A stretch of 64,000 nt of DNA from JAOUGY01 sp963785075 (GTDB lineage: Bacteria > Actinomycetota > Acidimicrobiia > Spongiisociales > ZC4RG35), in contig CAWATW010000004.1 of assembly GCA_963785075.1 (NCBI GenBank), forward strand, positions 62,001 through 126,000. The letters are read 5' to 3'. A program made the translations under genes and the position numbers. Of this stretch, positions 52,748 through 61,437 are shown one piece after another (position 1 is the stretch's first letter; the number at the start of each line of letters is the position of its first letter). Under the pieces are notes generated by a model that ran no database searches, was not told the DNA's origin, and was given only the letters and a program-made list of their open reading frames with translations.

Positions 52748-53643
52748 TGCAGAAGCTCCTCTGTCCCGATGCGCCTGACGTAGGCGACCACCATCGTCAC
52801 GACGATGGCCATGAGCGTGAGCGAGATGGCCGCCGCCCCCGGGTAGTCGACGATCACGAGGAACTTCGACTGGATGACATTGCCCATCATCGTCCAGTTC
52901 CGATTGCCGAGCAGGTCGACGTTGACATAGTCACCGGCAGCCGGGATGAACGTGAGGAGCGTTCCCGAGATCACACCTGGCATCGAGAGCGGCAACGTGA
53001 CCTTGCGGAATGCGGTCAAGGGGCTGGAGTACAGATCGTTCGCCGCCTCGAGCAGGCTGTGATCGATCTTGTCGAGAGCGACGTAGATCGGGAGGGTCAT
53101 GAAGGCCAGGTAGTTGTACACGAGGCCGGCGAGCACGGCCCATCCTGTCGACAGGAGGCGGCCGTTGACGTCGGGAAGGATTCCGACCGCTTTCATCACC
53201 GATACGACCGCGCCCTGGTCGGCGAGGATCACCCGCCACGCCAACGTCCTGAGGAGGAACGGAACCAGCAGCGGCACCAGGAGCAGTGCCAGGAACAGTC
53301 CTTTCCACCGGCCGGTGTGAAAGGCGATGGCATAGGCCAGTGGGTAGGCGACGATCAGGCCGATGACGGTCGCCCCGAGCGCGAACAGCAACGAGTTCCG
53401 CAGCTGTGGGAGATAGGTGGTGAACGTCGCCGTCCAACTGTCGAGGTTGCCGGTCAACTGGTAGCCGCGCTCCAACGTCCCCTCCTGAAGGGACGTCGTG
53501 GCGAGCTGGAACATCGGAACGACGTAGAAGACGATGAGCCATGCCATGCCTGGAAGCAGCAGCAGGTAGGGCGTACGTCGGCGGCGCTTGTCGGCCTGTT
53601 CGGCCGCTGCGGTTCGAGCCGGGCGCTCCGCGGTGGCTGTCAC
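52744..53643 (-). CDS. potB: ABC transporter permease (PotB-like, polyamine type)
   Basis: A 299-residue permease with a basic N-terminal tail, then 'YLLLLPGMAWLIVFYVVPM', and the coupling loop 'LEAANDLYSSPLTAFRKVTL'. It overlaps the genes on each side by 4 nt, so the whole importer is coupled. Its sequence features (PotB-like 'PAAGDYVNVDLLGN') support polyamine-type substrates. Confidence 0.88.
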   Translation of the reverse strand: MTATAERPARTAAAEQADKRRRRTPYLLLLPGMAWLIVFYVVPMFQLATTSLQEGTLERGYQLTGNLDSWTATFTTYLPQLRNSLLFALGATVIGLIVAYPLAYAIAFHTGRWKGLFLALLLVPLLVPFLLRTLAWRVILADQGAVVSVMKAVGILPDVNGRLLSTGWAVLAGLVYNYLAFMTLPIYVALDKIDHSLLEAANDLYSSPLTAFRKVTLPLSMPGVISGTLLTFIPAAGDYVNVDLLGNRNWTMMGNVIQSKFLVIVDYPGAAAISLTLMAIVVTMVVAYVRRIGTEELLQ

Positions 53644-54734
53644 GCGCTCACCACAAACGTGTGTTCCGGGTCCCAGCTCACCGTGACACTGCTCCCGGCG
53701 GCGTGCCGCCTCGCCCCGATGTTCTGAACCACCACGACGAGCTCCCCCGCCACCGGGGTCCTGACCAGGTAGTGGGTGCTCACCCCGATGAAGGAGGCGT
53801 CCGTCACCACACCGTCCAGATGATTCGGATGATTCGATGTCGACCCGACCTCGTCGAGATGGATCTTCTCCGGCCTCACGCCGACGCTGACCCTGCCGCC
53901 CGACGGGAGAGTGCCCGGCACGACCTTGACCCGCTCGCCGCCCTCGAGGACCACCGTGTCGCCATCGACGTTGCCCTCCATGAGGTTCGACGCACCGAGA
54001 AAGCTGGCCACGAAAGGCGTCCGCGGGTCTTCGTAGATCACCTCGGGTGCGCCCATGCGTTCGATGCGGCCCTTGTTCATGACGGCGATCGTGTCGGCCA
54101 TCGTCATGGCCTCTTCTTGGTCGTGGGTCACGTGGACGAACGTGATGCCCACCTCCTGTTGGATGCGCTTCAGTTCGATCTGCATCTCCTTGCGGAGCTT
54201 CAGGTCGAGTGCGCCGAGCGGCTCGTCCAAGAGCAACACCCTGGGGTGGTTCACGAGTGCCCGTGCCAGCGCCACCCGTTGCTGCTGACCTCCCGACAGT
54301 TGCCGGGGACGGCGGCGAGCGGCATGTCCGAGCTGAACCAATTCGAGAATATCGCCGACACGGGTGTTCACCTCGGCATCACTCACCTTCTGCCGGCGCA
54401 GCCCGAACGCCACGTTCTCGAAGATGTTCAGGTGCGGGAACAGGGCGTAGCTCTGGAAGACCGTGTTCACCGGTCGTTGATAGGGTTTGGTCCCTGTGAC
54501 ATCGTCACCGTGAAGCCTGATGGTGCCGGCCGACGGCTCCTCGAATCCGCCGATCATCCGAAGCGTCGTCGTCTTGCCGCAACCCGACGGACCGATGACG
54601 GCGAAGAACCTGTTCTCTTCGATGTCGAGCGCCAGCGAGTCGACTGCGAGTATTTCGCCGAATTGCTTCGTCACGTCGACGAGCTCGACCGCCGGAACAT
54701 CACCATCCGACGGTCGGGCATCGTCCTCGTTCAT
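53640..54734 (-). CDS. potA: ABC transporter ATP-binding protein (PotA-like)
   Basis: A 364-residue ATPase: Walker A 'GPSGCGKT' (about 48-55), signature 'LSGGQQQR', Walker B 'VLLLDEP', and a switch histidine in 'VTHDQEEAMTMAD'. The C-terminal TOBE domain (about 270-364) is typical of PotA. It is coupled by 4-nt overlaps to both the binding-protein and permease genes. Confidence 0.93.
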   Translation of the reverse strand: MNEDDARPSDGDVPAVELVDVTKQFGEILAVDSLALDIEENRFFAVIGPSGCGKTTTLRMIGGFEEPSAGTIRLHGDDVTGTKPYQRPVNTVFQSYALFPHLNIFENVAFGLRRQKVSDAEVNTRVGDILELVQLGHAARRRPRQLSGGQQQRVALARALVNHPRVLLLDEPLGALDLKLRKEMQIELKRIQQEVGITFVHVTHDQEEAMTMADTIAVMNKGRIERMGAPEVIYEDPRTPFVASFLGASNLMEGNVDGDTVVLEGGERVKVVPGTLPSGGRVSVGVRPEKIHLDEVGSTSNHPNHLDGVVTDASFIGVSTHYLVRTPVAGELVVVVQNIGARRHAAGSSVTVSWDPEHTFVVSA

Positions 54735-55996
54735 ACGCCGGTCGCCTCGGCCACGCGCTCGTTGAGCGTCGTTTCCTCGTCTTCGTCGAGGGCTCGGTAG
54801 ATGTAGGCGTTGGCCAGGGTTTCGTCATCGGGGAAGATGAGCGGCTGATCCACAAACTCGGGATCGATGTCCGCCATCGCCTCCTGCGCACCTTCCACCG
54901 GAGACACGTACCAGACCCAATAGGCGAGCTCGGCGGCCACGGCCGGACGGTAGTAGAAGTCCATCCATGCTTCGGCGTTCGCCTTGTTGGCCGCGCCCTT
55001 GGGAATGATCATGTTGTCGGTCCAGATCATCACGCCCTCCGAGGGGAACGAGAACCTGAGCTGTGGGCTGTCCTCCTGGTTGGCGAAGATGTCACCAGAC
55101 CAACCTGCCGTCACGGCGAGATCACCGTTGATGAGCGCGTCGATGTACTCATTGCCGTAGACCTGTCGCAACTGACCGTCGGACACGAGCTTCTCGAGCT
55201 CGTCGGCGGCAGCCATCATGTCGTCGAGCGTGGCGGTGGATGGGTCCTTGCCCTGCATCAGCAGCAGGACGCCGATCGAATCGGGGTACCCGCCGATGAG
55301 CCCGACCTTGCCCTTGAACTTCGGATCGTTGATCGCCTCCCACGAGTCGAGCTCGCCGCCGGTCTGGTCGACGTCGTAGGCCAAACCCGTGAACCCCGAC
55401 TGCCACGGCAGGGTGAAGTCGCGATTCGGGTCGAAGCTCGGCGACTTCAAGGCCTCCACCAGTTTGGCGGCATTCGGCACGTTGTCGTGGTTGATCTGCT
55501 CGGCATACCCCAGCCGGAGCATGCGCGCTGCCATGTAGTCGGTGAGCACCACCACGTCGAAGCCGGTCGCCTGACCGGCCCCGAGCTGGGCCTGGTACTT
55601 GCCGAACCACTCTTCGTTGGAGTTCACACCCTCCGTGTAGGTGACATCGATCCCCGTCTCCGCTTCGAACTCGTCGATCGTCGAGGTGCCGTCGGGTGAG
55701 TCTTCGGTCGTGTCGATGTACAGGATCCAGTTGTCGACGAAGAGCTCGGTGGTGGCGACGGGCGCCGCGGTGGAACCACTCGATCCGGCGGCCGTGGTCG
55801 CCGATGTCTCGGCCGTCCCCTCGATGCCGCACGCCGCGAGCAGCGTGGGTCCGCCCAACATCAATGCGCCGGCACCTCCGGCGCGGCGCAAGAAATCGCG
55901 GCGACTGATGCCTTGTCGAGCTGCGTTTCTGGCTGCCAGCTCCACGAGCGCATCCCGCGATCCGGTACGGCGTCCGTATCCATGCTTGGGGGTCAT
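54731..55996 (-). CDS. potD: Tat-exported lipoprotein solute-binding protein (PotD-like)
   Basis: A 421-residue substrate-binding protein. The N-terminus carries a twin-arginine motif 'SRRDFLRR' (31-38), a hydrophobic stretch and lipobox LLAAC (Cys56), so it is exported folded and lipid anchored. The mature part ('FEAETGIDVTYTEGVNSNEE', 'NWILYIDT', 'MIIPKGAANKANAEAWMDF') is typical of the spermidine/putrescine PotD/F family. Its start is preceded by GAGAGGAGG. It lies 72 nt after the GNAT gene, and its stop overlaps potA by 4 nt. Confidence 0.9.
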   Translation of the reverse strand: MTPKHGYGRRTGSRDALVELAARNAARQGISRRDFLRRAGGAGALMLGGPTLLAACGIEGTAETSATTAAGSSGSTAAPVATTELFVDNWILYIDTTEDSPDGTSTIDEFEAETGIDVTYTEGVNSNEEWFGKYQAQLGAGQATGFDVVVLTDYMAARMLRLGYAEQINHDNVPNAAKLVEALKSPSFDPNRDFTLPWQSGFTGLAYDVDQTGGELDSWEAINDPKFKGKVGLIGGYPDSIGVLLLMQGKDPSTATLDDMMAAADELEKLVSDGQLRQVYGNEYIDALINGDLAVTAGWSGDIFANQEDSPQLRFSFPSEGVMIWTDNMIIPKGAANKANAEAWMDFYYRPAVAAELAYWVWYVSPVEGAQEAMADIDPEFVDQPLIFPDDETLANAYIYRALDEDEETTLNERVAEATGV

Positions 55997-56068
55997 TGTT
56001 CCGCATCCTCCTCTCCAGGCCCACTCAGGGCAGCGACGATTGTATGGCTCGTCGATGTCTCGACGTCG

Positions 56069-56695
56069 TCACGGGTGGTAGTCGTCGTTCCTCCACACGA
56101 TCAGCGCCGACCAATTGTCCGTGGCTTCGTCGGCGAGATAATTCTCGAGCGCACCTTCGATCGTGAACCCGTTGTCCATCTGGAACGTCAACGTGGCGTC
56201 ATAGATCTCCCGTCTGGCGACTGCCGCAACGTAGTCGTGAGCCGACATCTCATGCTTGCGTTCGACGAAGTTGTGCATGTGGCCGCCGGCGATGATTCCC
56301 CGTTTGTTGTGACGTCGAACGAGGTCCTGACGGAGATCGTAGAGACGGCTGCCGATGCCACGCCGCCGGTAGTCGGGGTGGACCACCATGTCGGTACCGT
56401 AATACCAGGCGCCATCGGGGTCGTGGTTCCCGCATTGGTGTTCACCGGTGATCTCCGCGATCGAGTGCTGCGGGTGGTCGAAGTCGAAATCGAGGAATAT
56501 CCCGCCGGCCTGGCCCACGACGCGGTCTCCATCGAGGCAGACGAAGAATCCTTCTGGGAAGGTGCGAGCGTATGCGTGGAGGTCTTCTTCGGAGAGCAGC
56601 TCATCTGGATCGGCGTGCGGAAAGGCGATCAGCTCCAGCTCGGCACAGGACGCAGCCAGCTCGTCGGTGAGGTTGCCGTACGTCAAGGTGCCCAT
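56069..56695 (-). CDS. GNAT acetyltransferase in the polyamine operon
   Basis: A 208-residue protein from the ATG at 56695, where it overlaps the end of the C45 gene by 13 nt. The core is 'YYGTDMVVHPDYRRRGIGSR' with the R-R-x-G-x-G acetyl-CoA loop, and the N-terminal part has 'FFVCLDGDRVVGQAGGIFLD'. It resembles GNAT domains associated with amidases and nitrilases. Its place between the C45 gene and the importer suggests that it acetylates an amine such as a polyamine or an omega-amino acid. That role is inferred. Confidence 0.75.
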   Translation of the reverse strand: MGTLTYGNLTDELAASCAELELIAFPHADPDELLSEEDLHAYARTFPEGFFVCLDGDRVVGQAGGIFLDFDFDHPQHSIAEITGEHQCGNHDPDGAWYYGTDMVVHPDYRRRGIGSRLYDLRQDLVRRHNKRGIIAGGHMHNFVERKHEMSAHDYVAAVARREIYDATLTFQMDNGFTIEGALENYLADEATDNWSALIVWRNDDYHP

Positions 56696-57762
56696 GCCAC
56701 TCCCGTGGTGAAGTGCTCGTACTCGTTCTCCGAGGGGACACCCCAACACGCCCAGAGGTCGCCGGTTCTGGGTCGCATGACGGCAGCGCCGCACGATTCG
56801 TAGTCGTACGGCGGCTCGGGATGACGACAGATCGAACGTTCGTCCCGAGTGAGGTCGATCAGCCGATCGAGCGTGATGTCTCCGTCCCTGAGGAGAGCAT
56901 CTGCCTGCACGAGCCGGTCGACCGATGACACCTGGAGTTGGTCCGGACGGGCACCCTCGACCGCCCTGGTTGCATCGACAAGGCAGTGATTCGTGTGCAC
57001 GAGTGGTTCGGTCTCCATCCACGTCACGTGGTACGCCGTAGGCATCGCCTCGATCGTGCAACCACGACCGTCGGCGTCGATCAGGAGGAAACTGTGTCCC
57101 CCGGCCAACGGAGCCGACGTGACGGCTGCCACGGCGGCGTCCAGTGAGGTCTGGCCGAGAGCTTTCCTGACGACGAAAGGCCAGGTCACCCCGACCGAAC
57201 CGTCGTCGGCCGTCAGGTTGTTGATCCCGACTGCGATCCCGGCCTGGTTCATCCCGATCTGACCGAGGGTGCCCACGGTGGTGAACACCAGGGCGCCCGG
57301 GCCCGAAACGGGTTCCAGGCGCAACATGACCACGTGCGGAGTCGCCGAGGCGTGCATGTCCCAGGTCTGGGCGAGGAACCCCGCTCCCTCGGCGCGACCA
57401 TCGGGAATCAGCACCGCAGTGCAGTTGTCCTCGATCGGGCCGGTGCCCGCCGAGGCGCGCACGGTGTCGATGAAGTCGGTGTAGCCGCCGACGATCAACG
57501 CCTCCGCCGGGGTGATGCCCGCAGCCTCGGCCATCGCAACCATCTCGTCATAGAGGTCTGCGTCGTACTCCCGGTGCGCAGGCAGCATCGAATCGGCAAG
57601 TTCGAGGATGCTCGCCCGGTCCAGGTCGGTCCCCTCTGCGGATCGCTCCACGCGGTCGTTCGTGTATGCACGAATCTCCTCTGCCGCCAGCGAGCCGTGC
57701 TGCGTGCCCATGTCACGCGAGGTCCCTGCCAGGTCGAACACCCGGATGGGCCTGCCGTTCAC
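56683..57762 (-). CDS. Peptidase C45 family autoproteolytic acyltransferase/hydrolase
   Basis: A 359-residue Ntn hydrolase of the acyl-CoA:6-aminopenicillanate acyltransferase (C45) family. Cys114 in 'EDNCTAVLIP' would become the N-terminal nucleophile after autocleavage. 'LAQTWDMHASATPHVVML', 'IGMNQAGIAVGINNLTADD' and 'LVHTNHCLVDA' complete the family pattern. Such enzymes form or break amide bonds between an acyl chain and an amine. In this operon it may remove the acyl group from an N-acylated amino acid, or attach one. It overlaps the aldehyde dehydrogenase stop by 4 nt. Confidence 0.85.
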   Translation of the reverse strand: MNGRPIRVFDLAGTSRDMGTQHGSLAAEEIRAYTNDRVERSAEGTDLDRASILELADSMLPAHREYDADLYDEMVAMAEAAGITPAEALIVGGYTDFIDTVRASAGTGPIEDNCTAVLIPDGRAEGAGFLAQTWDMHASATPHVVMLRLEPVSGPGALVFTTVGTLGQIGMNQAGIAVGINNLTADDGSVGVTWPFVVRKALGQTSLDAAVAAVTSAPLAGGHSFLLIDADGRGCTIEAMPTAYHVTWMETEPLVHTNHCLVDATRAVEGARPDQLQVSSVDRLVQADALLRDGDITLDRLIDLTRDERSICRHPEPPYDYESCGAAVMRPRTGDLWACWGVPSENEYEHFTTGVAWAP

Positions 57763-59198
57763 GAGAGCCCCCCGATGTATCGGGTCTTTGCCTCGACGTA
57801 CTCATGGAGACCTTCGACCCCCGACTCCCGTCCGAGACCGGATTGCTTCATCCCACCGAAGGGGGCCTCCGGTGTGACCGGGTACCAGTCGTTCACGCCC
57901 ACCATGCCGAAATCCAGGGCATCTGACACCGTGAAAGCGGTTCCCAGATCCGTCGTCCAGACGAACGAAGCCAGCCCGTACTCCACCGAGTTGGCCATGG
58001 CGACGGCCTCCTCGGTCGTGTCGAATGGGATGATGGGCATGACCGGACCGAACACCTCCTCGGAGGCCAGCGGCGACGATTCGCCGACGCCGCTCACAAC
58101 CGTGGGCGTGTAGAAGTAGCCGGGCCGGTCGATCACCGAGCCTCCCGTGACGACGTTGGCCCCGGCATTCACCGAGTCCTCGACGATGCGCGCCACGCGA
58201 TCGCGCTGGGCGGCATTGATCAGGGGGCCGACCGTGGTCGTATCGTCGAGGCCGCTGCCCACCACTTCACGATCGGAGGCGGCGGCGGCCGCCTTCGTGA
58301 ATTCGTCGGCGATCGATGAATGAACGAAGAACCGTTGAGGCGCGATGCATACCTGCCCACAGTTCCGATATTTGGCGGTGACGCCCGAGGCGGCCACCGC
58401 CTCCAGATCCGCCACGTCGGGAAACACGATCACCGGCGCATTCCCACCGAGTTCAAGCGACAGCTTCGTCACCGTCTGCGAAGCCCGGTCCATGAGCAGC
58501 TTCCCAACCCGGACCGAACCGGTGAACTGGATCTTCCGGAGCCGCGGGTCTTCGAGCATCGCCTGGCCCATGGCCTCAGGATCGCCATTGATCACGTTCA
58601 CCACCCCCGGCGGTACCCCGGCATCCTCGAGGGCGGCGCCGTAGAGCATCGCCGAACGGGGCGTGTATTCCGACGGTCTGATGACGATCGTGCATCCTGC
58701 GGCGAGGGCCGAACTCGCGGCACGGTTGACGTTGTACACGGGGAAGTTCCACGCGGTGATGATCCCGACCACGCCCAACGGACGATAGGTCACGTCGATC
58801 CGCCGCCCCGACACCCTGGCGGGGATGATGCGCCCTCCGAGCCTCTTGCCTTCTTCGGCTGCAAACACCAGGTAGTTCGGCGCCGACAGCCATTCCGCCT
58901 TGGACTGCGCCAGGGGCTTGCCGGATTCTTCGGTGGTCAGTCGGGCGTATTCGTCGGCACGTTCGATTATCAACTCGGCGGCGCGGGTGAGCACGGCGGC
59001 TCGTTCGAACGGGGTCTTTGCTGCCCATTCGGGGAACGCCGCCGAGGCGGCATCGATGGCGGCCTGGGCGTCGCCGGCCCCGCCGTAAGGAATCCTCTCG
59101 ACGATCTCCTCGGTTGCCGGATCCACCAGATCCCAGGTGCCACCGTCTCGTGCCTCCACCCACTGGCCGCCGATCAGCTGCAGGTGTGGTCGCATCAC
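57759..59198 (-). CDS. Aldehyde dehydrogenase (NAD(P)-dependent)
   Basis: A 479-residue class-I-like aldehyde dehydrogenase with complete catalytic residues: Asn151 in 'ITAWNFP', Glu249 in 'LSLELGGNAP' and Cys284 in 'NCGQVCIAP'. The pattern fits succinate-semialdehyde, aminobutyraldehyde or betaine-type enzymes. It overlaps the GabT stop by 4 nt and the C45 start by 4 nt. The expected substrate is the aldehyde produced by the aminotransferase. Confidence 0.92.
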   Translation of the reverse strand: MMRPHLQLIGGQWVEARDGGTWDLVDPATEEIVERIPYGGAGDAQAAIDAASAAFPEWAAKTPFERAAVLTRAAELIIERADEYARLTTEESGKPLAQSKAEWLSAPNYLVFAAEEGKRLGGRIIPARVSGRRIDVTYRPLGVVGIITAWNFPVYNVNRAASSALAAGCTIVIRPSEYTPRSAMLYGAALEDAGVPPGVVNVINGDPEAMGQAMLEDPRLRKIQFTGSVRVGKLLMDRASQTVTKLSLELGGNAPVIVFPDVADLEAVAASGVTAKYRNCGQVCIAPQRFFVHSSIADEFTKAAAAASDREVVGSGLDDTTTVGPLINAAQRDRVARIVEDSVNAGANVVTGGSVIDRPGYFYTPTVVSGVGESSPLASEEVFGPVMPIIPFDTTEEAVAMANSVEYGLASFVWTTDLGTAFTVSDALDFGMVGVNDWYPVTPEAPFGGMKQSGLGRESGVEGLHEYVEAKTRYIGGLS

Positions 59199-60559
59199 CG
59201 CACCGCCTTGGCGACCTCGTCGACCGAGTCGGCCAGCACCGCCATTCCCTCGTCGATCTGGTCATCGGAGATCACGAGCGGCGGGAGCAGTCGGACGCAG
59301 TTGGAGTAGAGACCGGCGCGGATCGTGATGACCCCACGCTTCCAGGTGGCGGCAGTGATCTCAGCGGTCGCCTCCATCCAGGGAGTCTTCGACACAGGAT
59401 CCTTCACGATCTCCATCGCCAGCATCGATCCGACCCCTCGCACGTCGCCGACCATCTCGGGATGGGCTTGCTTGATTCGATCGAGGTGGGACCGGAGGCG
59501 AACCCCCACTTCCACCGATCGTTCCAGGAATCCTGGATCGGTGATCGTGTCCATCGCCTCGATGGCGGCCACGCATGCGAGGGGGTTGGCGGAGTAGGTC
59601 CCACCAAGCCCGCCAGGGTGTGGGGCGTCCATCACTTCCGATCGCCCTACGACGGCGGAGATCGGCATTCCCGCTCCGAGCGACTTGGCCGTGGTGATCA
59701 TGTCCGGGATGACGCCCGTGTGCTCGATGGCCCAGAGCTTGCCGGTACGCCCCATGCCCGATTGGATCTCGTCTGCGATCAGCAGGATCCCGTGCTCGTC
59801 AGCCAACTCTCGCAGCCGGCGGAGCCATTTCCCCGGCGCGGGAATGAAGCCGCCCTCGCCCTGGACCGGTTCCACCACGATCGCGGCCACATGCGATGGG
59901 TCGACGATGGCCGTGAAGCAGTGATCGAGATTGTCGACGTGCCACTCGACATATGCGTCCTCATCCATTCCGGGGGGACGGCGGTAGACATTCGGGAACG
60001 GGAATCGGTAGATCTCGGGGGCGAACGGCCCGAAGCCCTTCTTGAACAGGTTGAACTTCGACGTCATCGCCATCGTCAGGTTCGTGCGCCCGTGGTAGGC
60101 GCCATCGAAGACAACGATGCCCTGGCGCTTCGTGTACGAGCGAGCGATGTGCACGGCCGTCTCCACTGCCTCGGCCCCGGTGTTCATGAACACCGTCTTC
60201 TTGGCGAAGTCTCCGGGCGCCAATCGGTTGAGCCGCTCGGCTGCCTCGACCATGGGCTCGAATGTGGAAACGATCGCCGACATGTGGACCAGCTTCTCGG
60301 CCTGGGACTTCATGGCTGCCACCAACCGATCGGGGGTGTGGCCCACGGCCAGCATTCCGATGCCGCCGGCAAAGTCGATCAGGGTGTTGCCGTCGACGTC
60401 GGTGACCAACGCCCCGTGGGCGTGATCGATCGAAATCGGCGTCAGCTTGGCGGCGCCATTCGGCGTCGCCGCCTCGCGTCGTGCGACGATGGCTCGGCTC
60501 TTGGGACCGGGCAACTCGGTCGCCAGGTGTATGGAGGTGGACTTGGCATCGACGGTCAC
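59195..60559 (-). CDS. gabT: 4-aminobutyrate aminotransferase-like (GabT) PLP enzyme
   Basis: A 454-residue class III aminotransferase. The GTG at 60559 has GAGGAG seven bases upstream and is preferred over the longer open frame. It reads 'MNTGAEAVETAVHIAR', Asp263-Glu264 in 'IADEIQSGMGRTG', and the PLP lysine Lys292 in 'TTAKSLGAGMP'. It is close to GabT/PuuE-type enzymes that act on 4-aminobutyrate or other omega-amino compounds. It is the first gene of the operon and faces the divergent Lrp/AsnC regulator. Confidence 0.88.
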   Translation of the reverse strand: MTVDAKSTSIHLATELPGPKSRAIVARREAATPNGAAKLTPISIDHAHGALVTDVDGNTLIDFAGGIGMLAVGHTPDRLVAAMKSQAEKLVHMSAIVSTFEPMVEAAERLNRLAPGDFAKKTVFMNTGAEAVETAVHIARSYTKRQGIVVFDGAYHGRTNLTMAMTSKFNLFKKGFGPFAPEIYRFPFPNVYRRPPGMDEDAYVEWHVDNLDHCFTAIVDPSHVAAIVVEPVQGEGGFIPAPGKWLRRLRELADEHGILLIADEIQSGMGRTGKLWAIEHTGVIPDMITTAKSLGAGMPISAVVGRSEVMDAPHPGGLGGTYSANPLACVAAIEAMDTITDPGFLERSVEVGVRLRSHLDRIKQAHPEMVGDVRGVGSMLAMEIVKDPVSKTPWMEATAEITAATWKRGVITIRAGLYSNCVRLLPPLVISDDQIDEGMAVLADSVDEVAKAVR

Positions 60560-60679
60560 ATCGCGCTCCTCGGGACCCACTAGCTCACCACTGGACGCAG
60601 ATCGGCGGCCAGCTCGATCGATTCGATCGTTGACGGGCGGAAACCTGTACGAAACACTCGACGTTTGCCCATCAGAAGG

Positions 60680-60718
60680 GAGTATCGCTTGCGGATTGGC
60701 CCGTCGCAAGTGATACTC
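60680..60718. promoter_or_regulatory. Long inverted repeat, likely operator for the Lrp/AsnC regulator
   Basis: GAGTATCGCTTGCG (60680-60693) and CGCAAGTGATACTC (60705-60718) are reverse complements with one mismatch, spaced by 11 bp. The repeat lies in the divergent intergenic region, 5 bp before the ATG of the regulator gene and about 120 bp before gabT. This suits autoregulation, and perhaps control of the catabolic operon by the same protein. Confidence 0.75.
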
Positions 60719-60723
60719 GCCTC

Positions 60724-61197
60724 ATGAAGCCGTTCAACGGCGACGAACGGGCTCCTGCGCTCGACGAGATCGACAAAGGAATCATCCGTCACCTGCAAGA
60801 GGATGGCCGGATGTCGTATGCCGACCTGGGACCGCTGGTCGGACTCTCGCCGGCAGCCGCCCGGCAACGAGTCATCCATCTCATCGAGTCGGGGATCATG
60901 CAGATCGTGGCGGTCACCGACCCGATCAAGCTGGGATTCGACAGTCAGGCGATGGTCGGCCTACGTGTCGTCGGGGACCTCAAGACGGTGGCCGACCGCC
61001 TGGCTTCCATCCCCGAGATCGACTACCTGGTGATCACCACCGGTCGCTTCGACCTGCTCGCCGAAGTCGTCGCCACCACGTCCGATCACTTCCTGGAAAC
61101 GGTCAACACCATCCGTTCGACCAAAGGGGTCCAGGCCAGCGAGGTCTTCGGGTATCTCCGGCTCGAGAAACAGAGCTACGACTGGGGAACTCGATAG
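60724..61197 (+). CDS. Lrp/AsnC family transcriptional regulator
   Basis: A 157-residue protein. The N-terminal winged helix ('LDEIDKGIIRHLQEDGRMSY', 'LGPLVGLSPAAARQRVIHL') is followed by a RAM/effector domain ('YLVITTGRFDLLAEVV', 'EVFGYLRLEKQSYDWG'). Such proteins sense amino acids and bind as multimers to palindromic sites. It is divergent from the gabT-ALDH-C45-GNAT-pot operon, with a strong palindrome just before its own start. It is the likely regulator of that operon. Confidence 0.9.
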   Translation: MKPFNGDERAPALDEIDKGIIRHLQEDGRMSYADLGPLVGLSPAAARQRVIHLIESGIMQIVAVTDPIKLGFDSQAMVGLRVVGDLKTVADRLASIPEIDYLVITTGRFDLLAEVVATTSDHFLETVNTIRSTKGVQASEVFGYLRLEKQSYDWGTR

Positions 61198-61233
61198 ATC
61201 GAGGACGGCGCACACCGGACTCCTACCCACCGG

Positions 61234-61369
61234 CGAGGGGCGAGGAGCGAGGAGCCGATCCTCGCTCGAGGATCGCGCCGAGACGAAATCAACCGTTCGA
61301 ACACCAGTCGACGCTTCACGGGAGGCGATGATCGGGCCCCTCGCCTCTCGCCTCTCGCTCCTCGCTTTC
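61234..61369. repeat. Degenerate GCGAG(G/A)G heptamer tracts in inverted orientation
   Basis: Within the 240-bp gap after the regulator gene, GCGAGGGGCGAGGAGCGAGG (61233-61252) faces a reverse-oriented tract around 61338-61366 made of repeated CCTCTCG units. The tracts could pair in RNA. They look like simple-sequence noise or a partial repeat element; no gene is seen here. Confidence 0.5.
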
Positions 61370-61437
61370 GATTCATTGGGAACCTCTTCCGACCGACAAT
61401 ACGTCCAAGGGTCGAAGCCTCGATGGGAGACGACACG

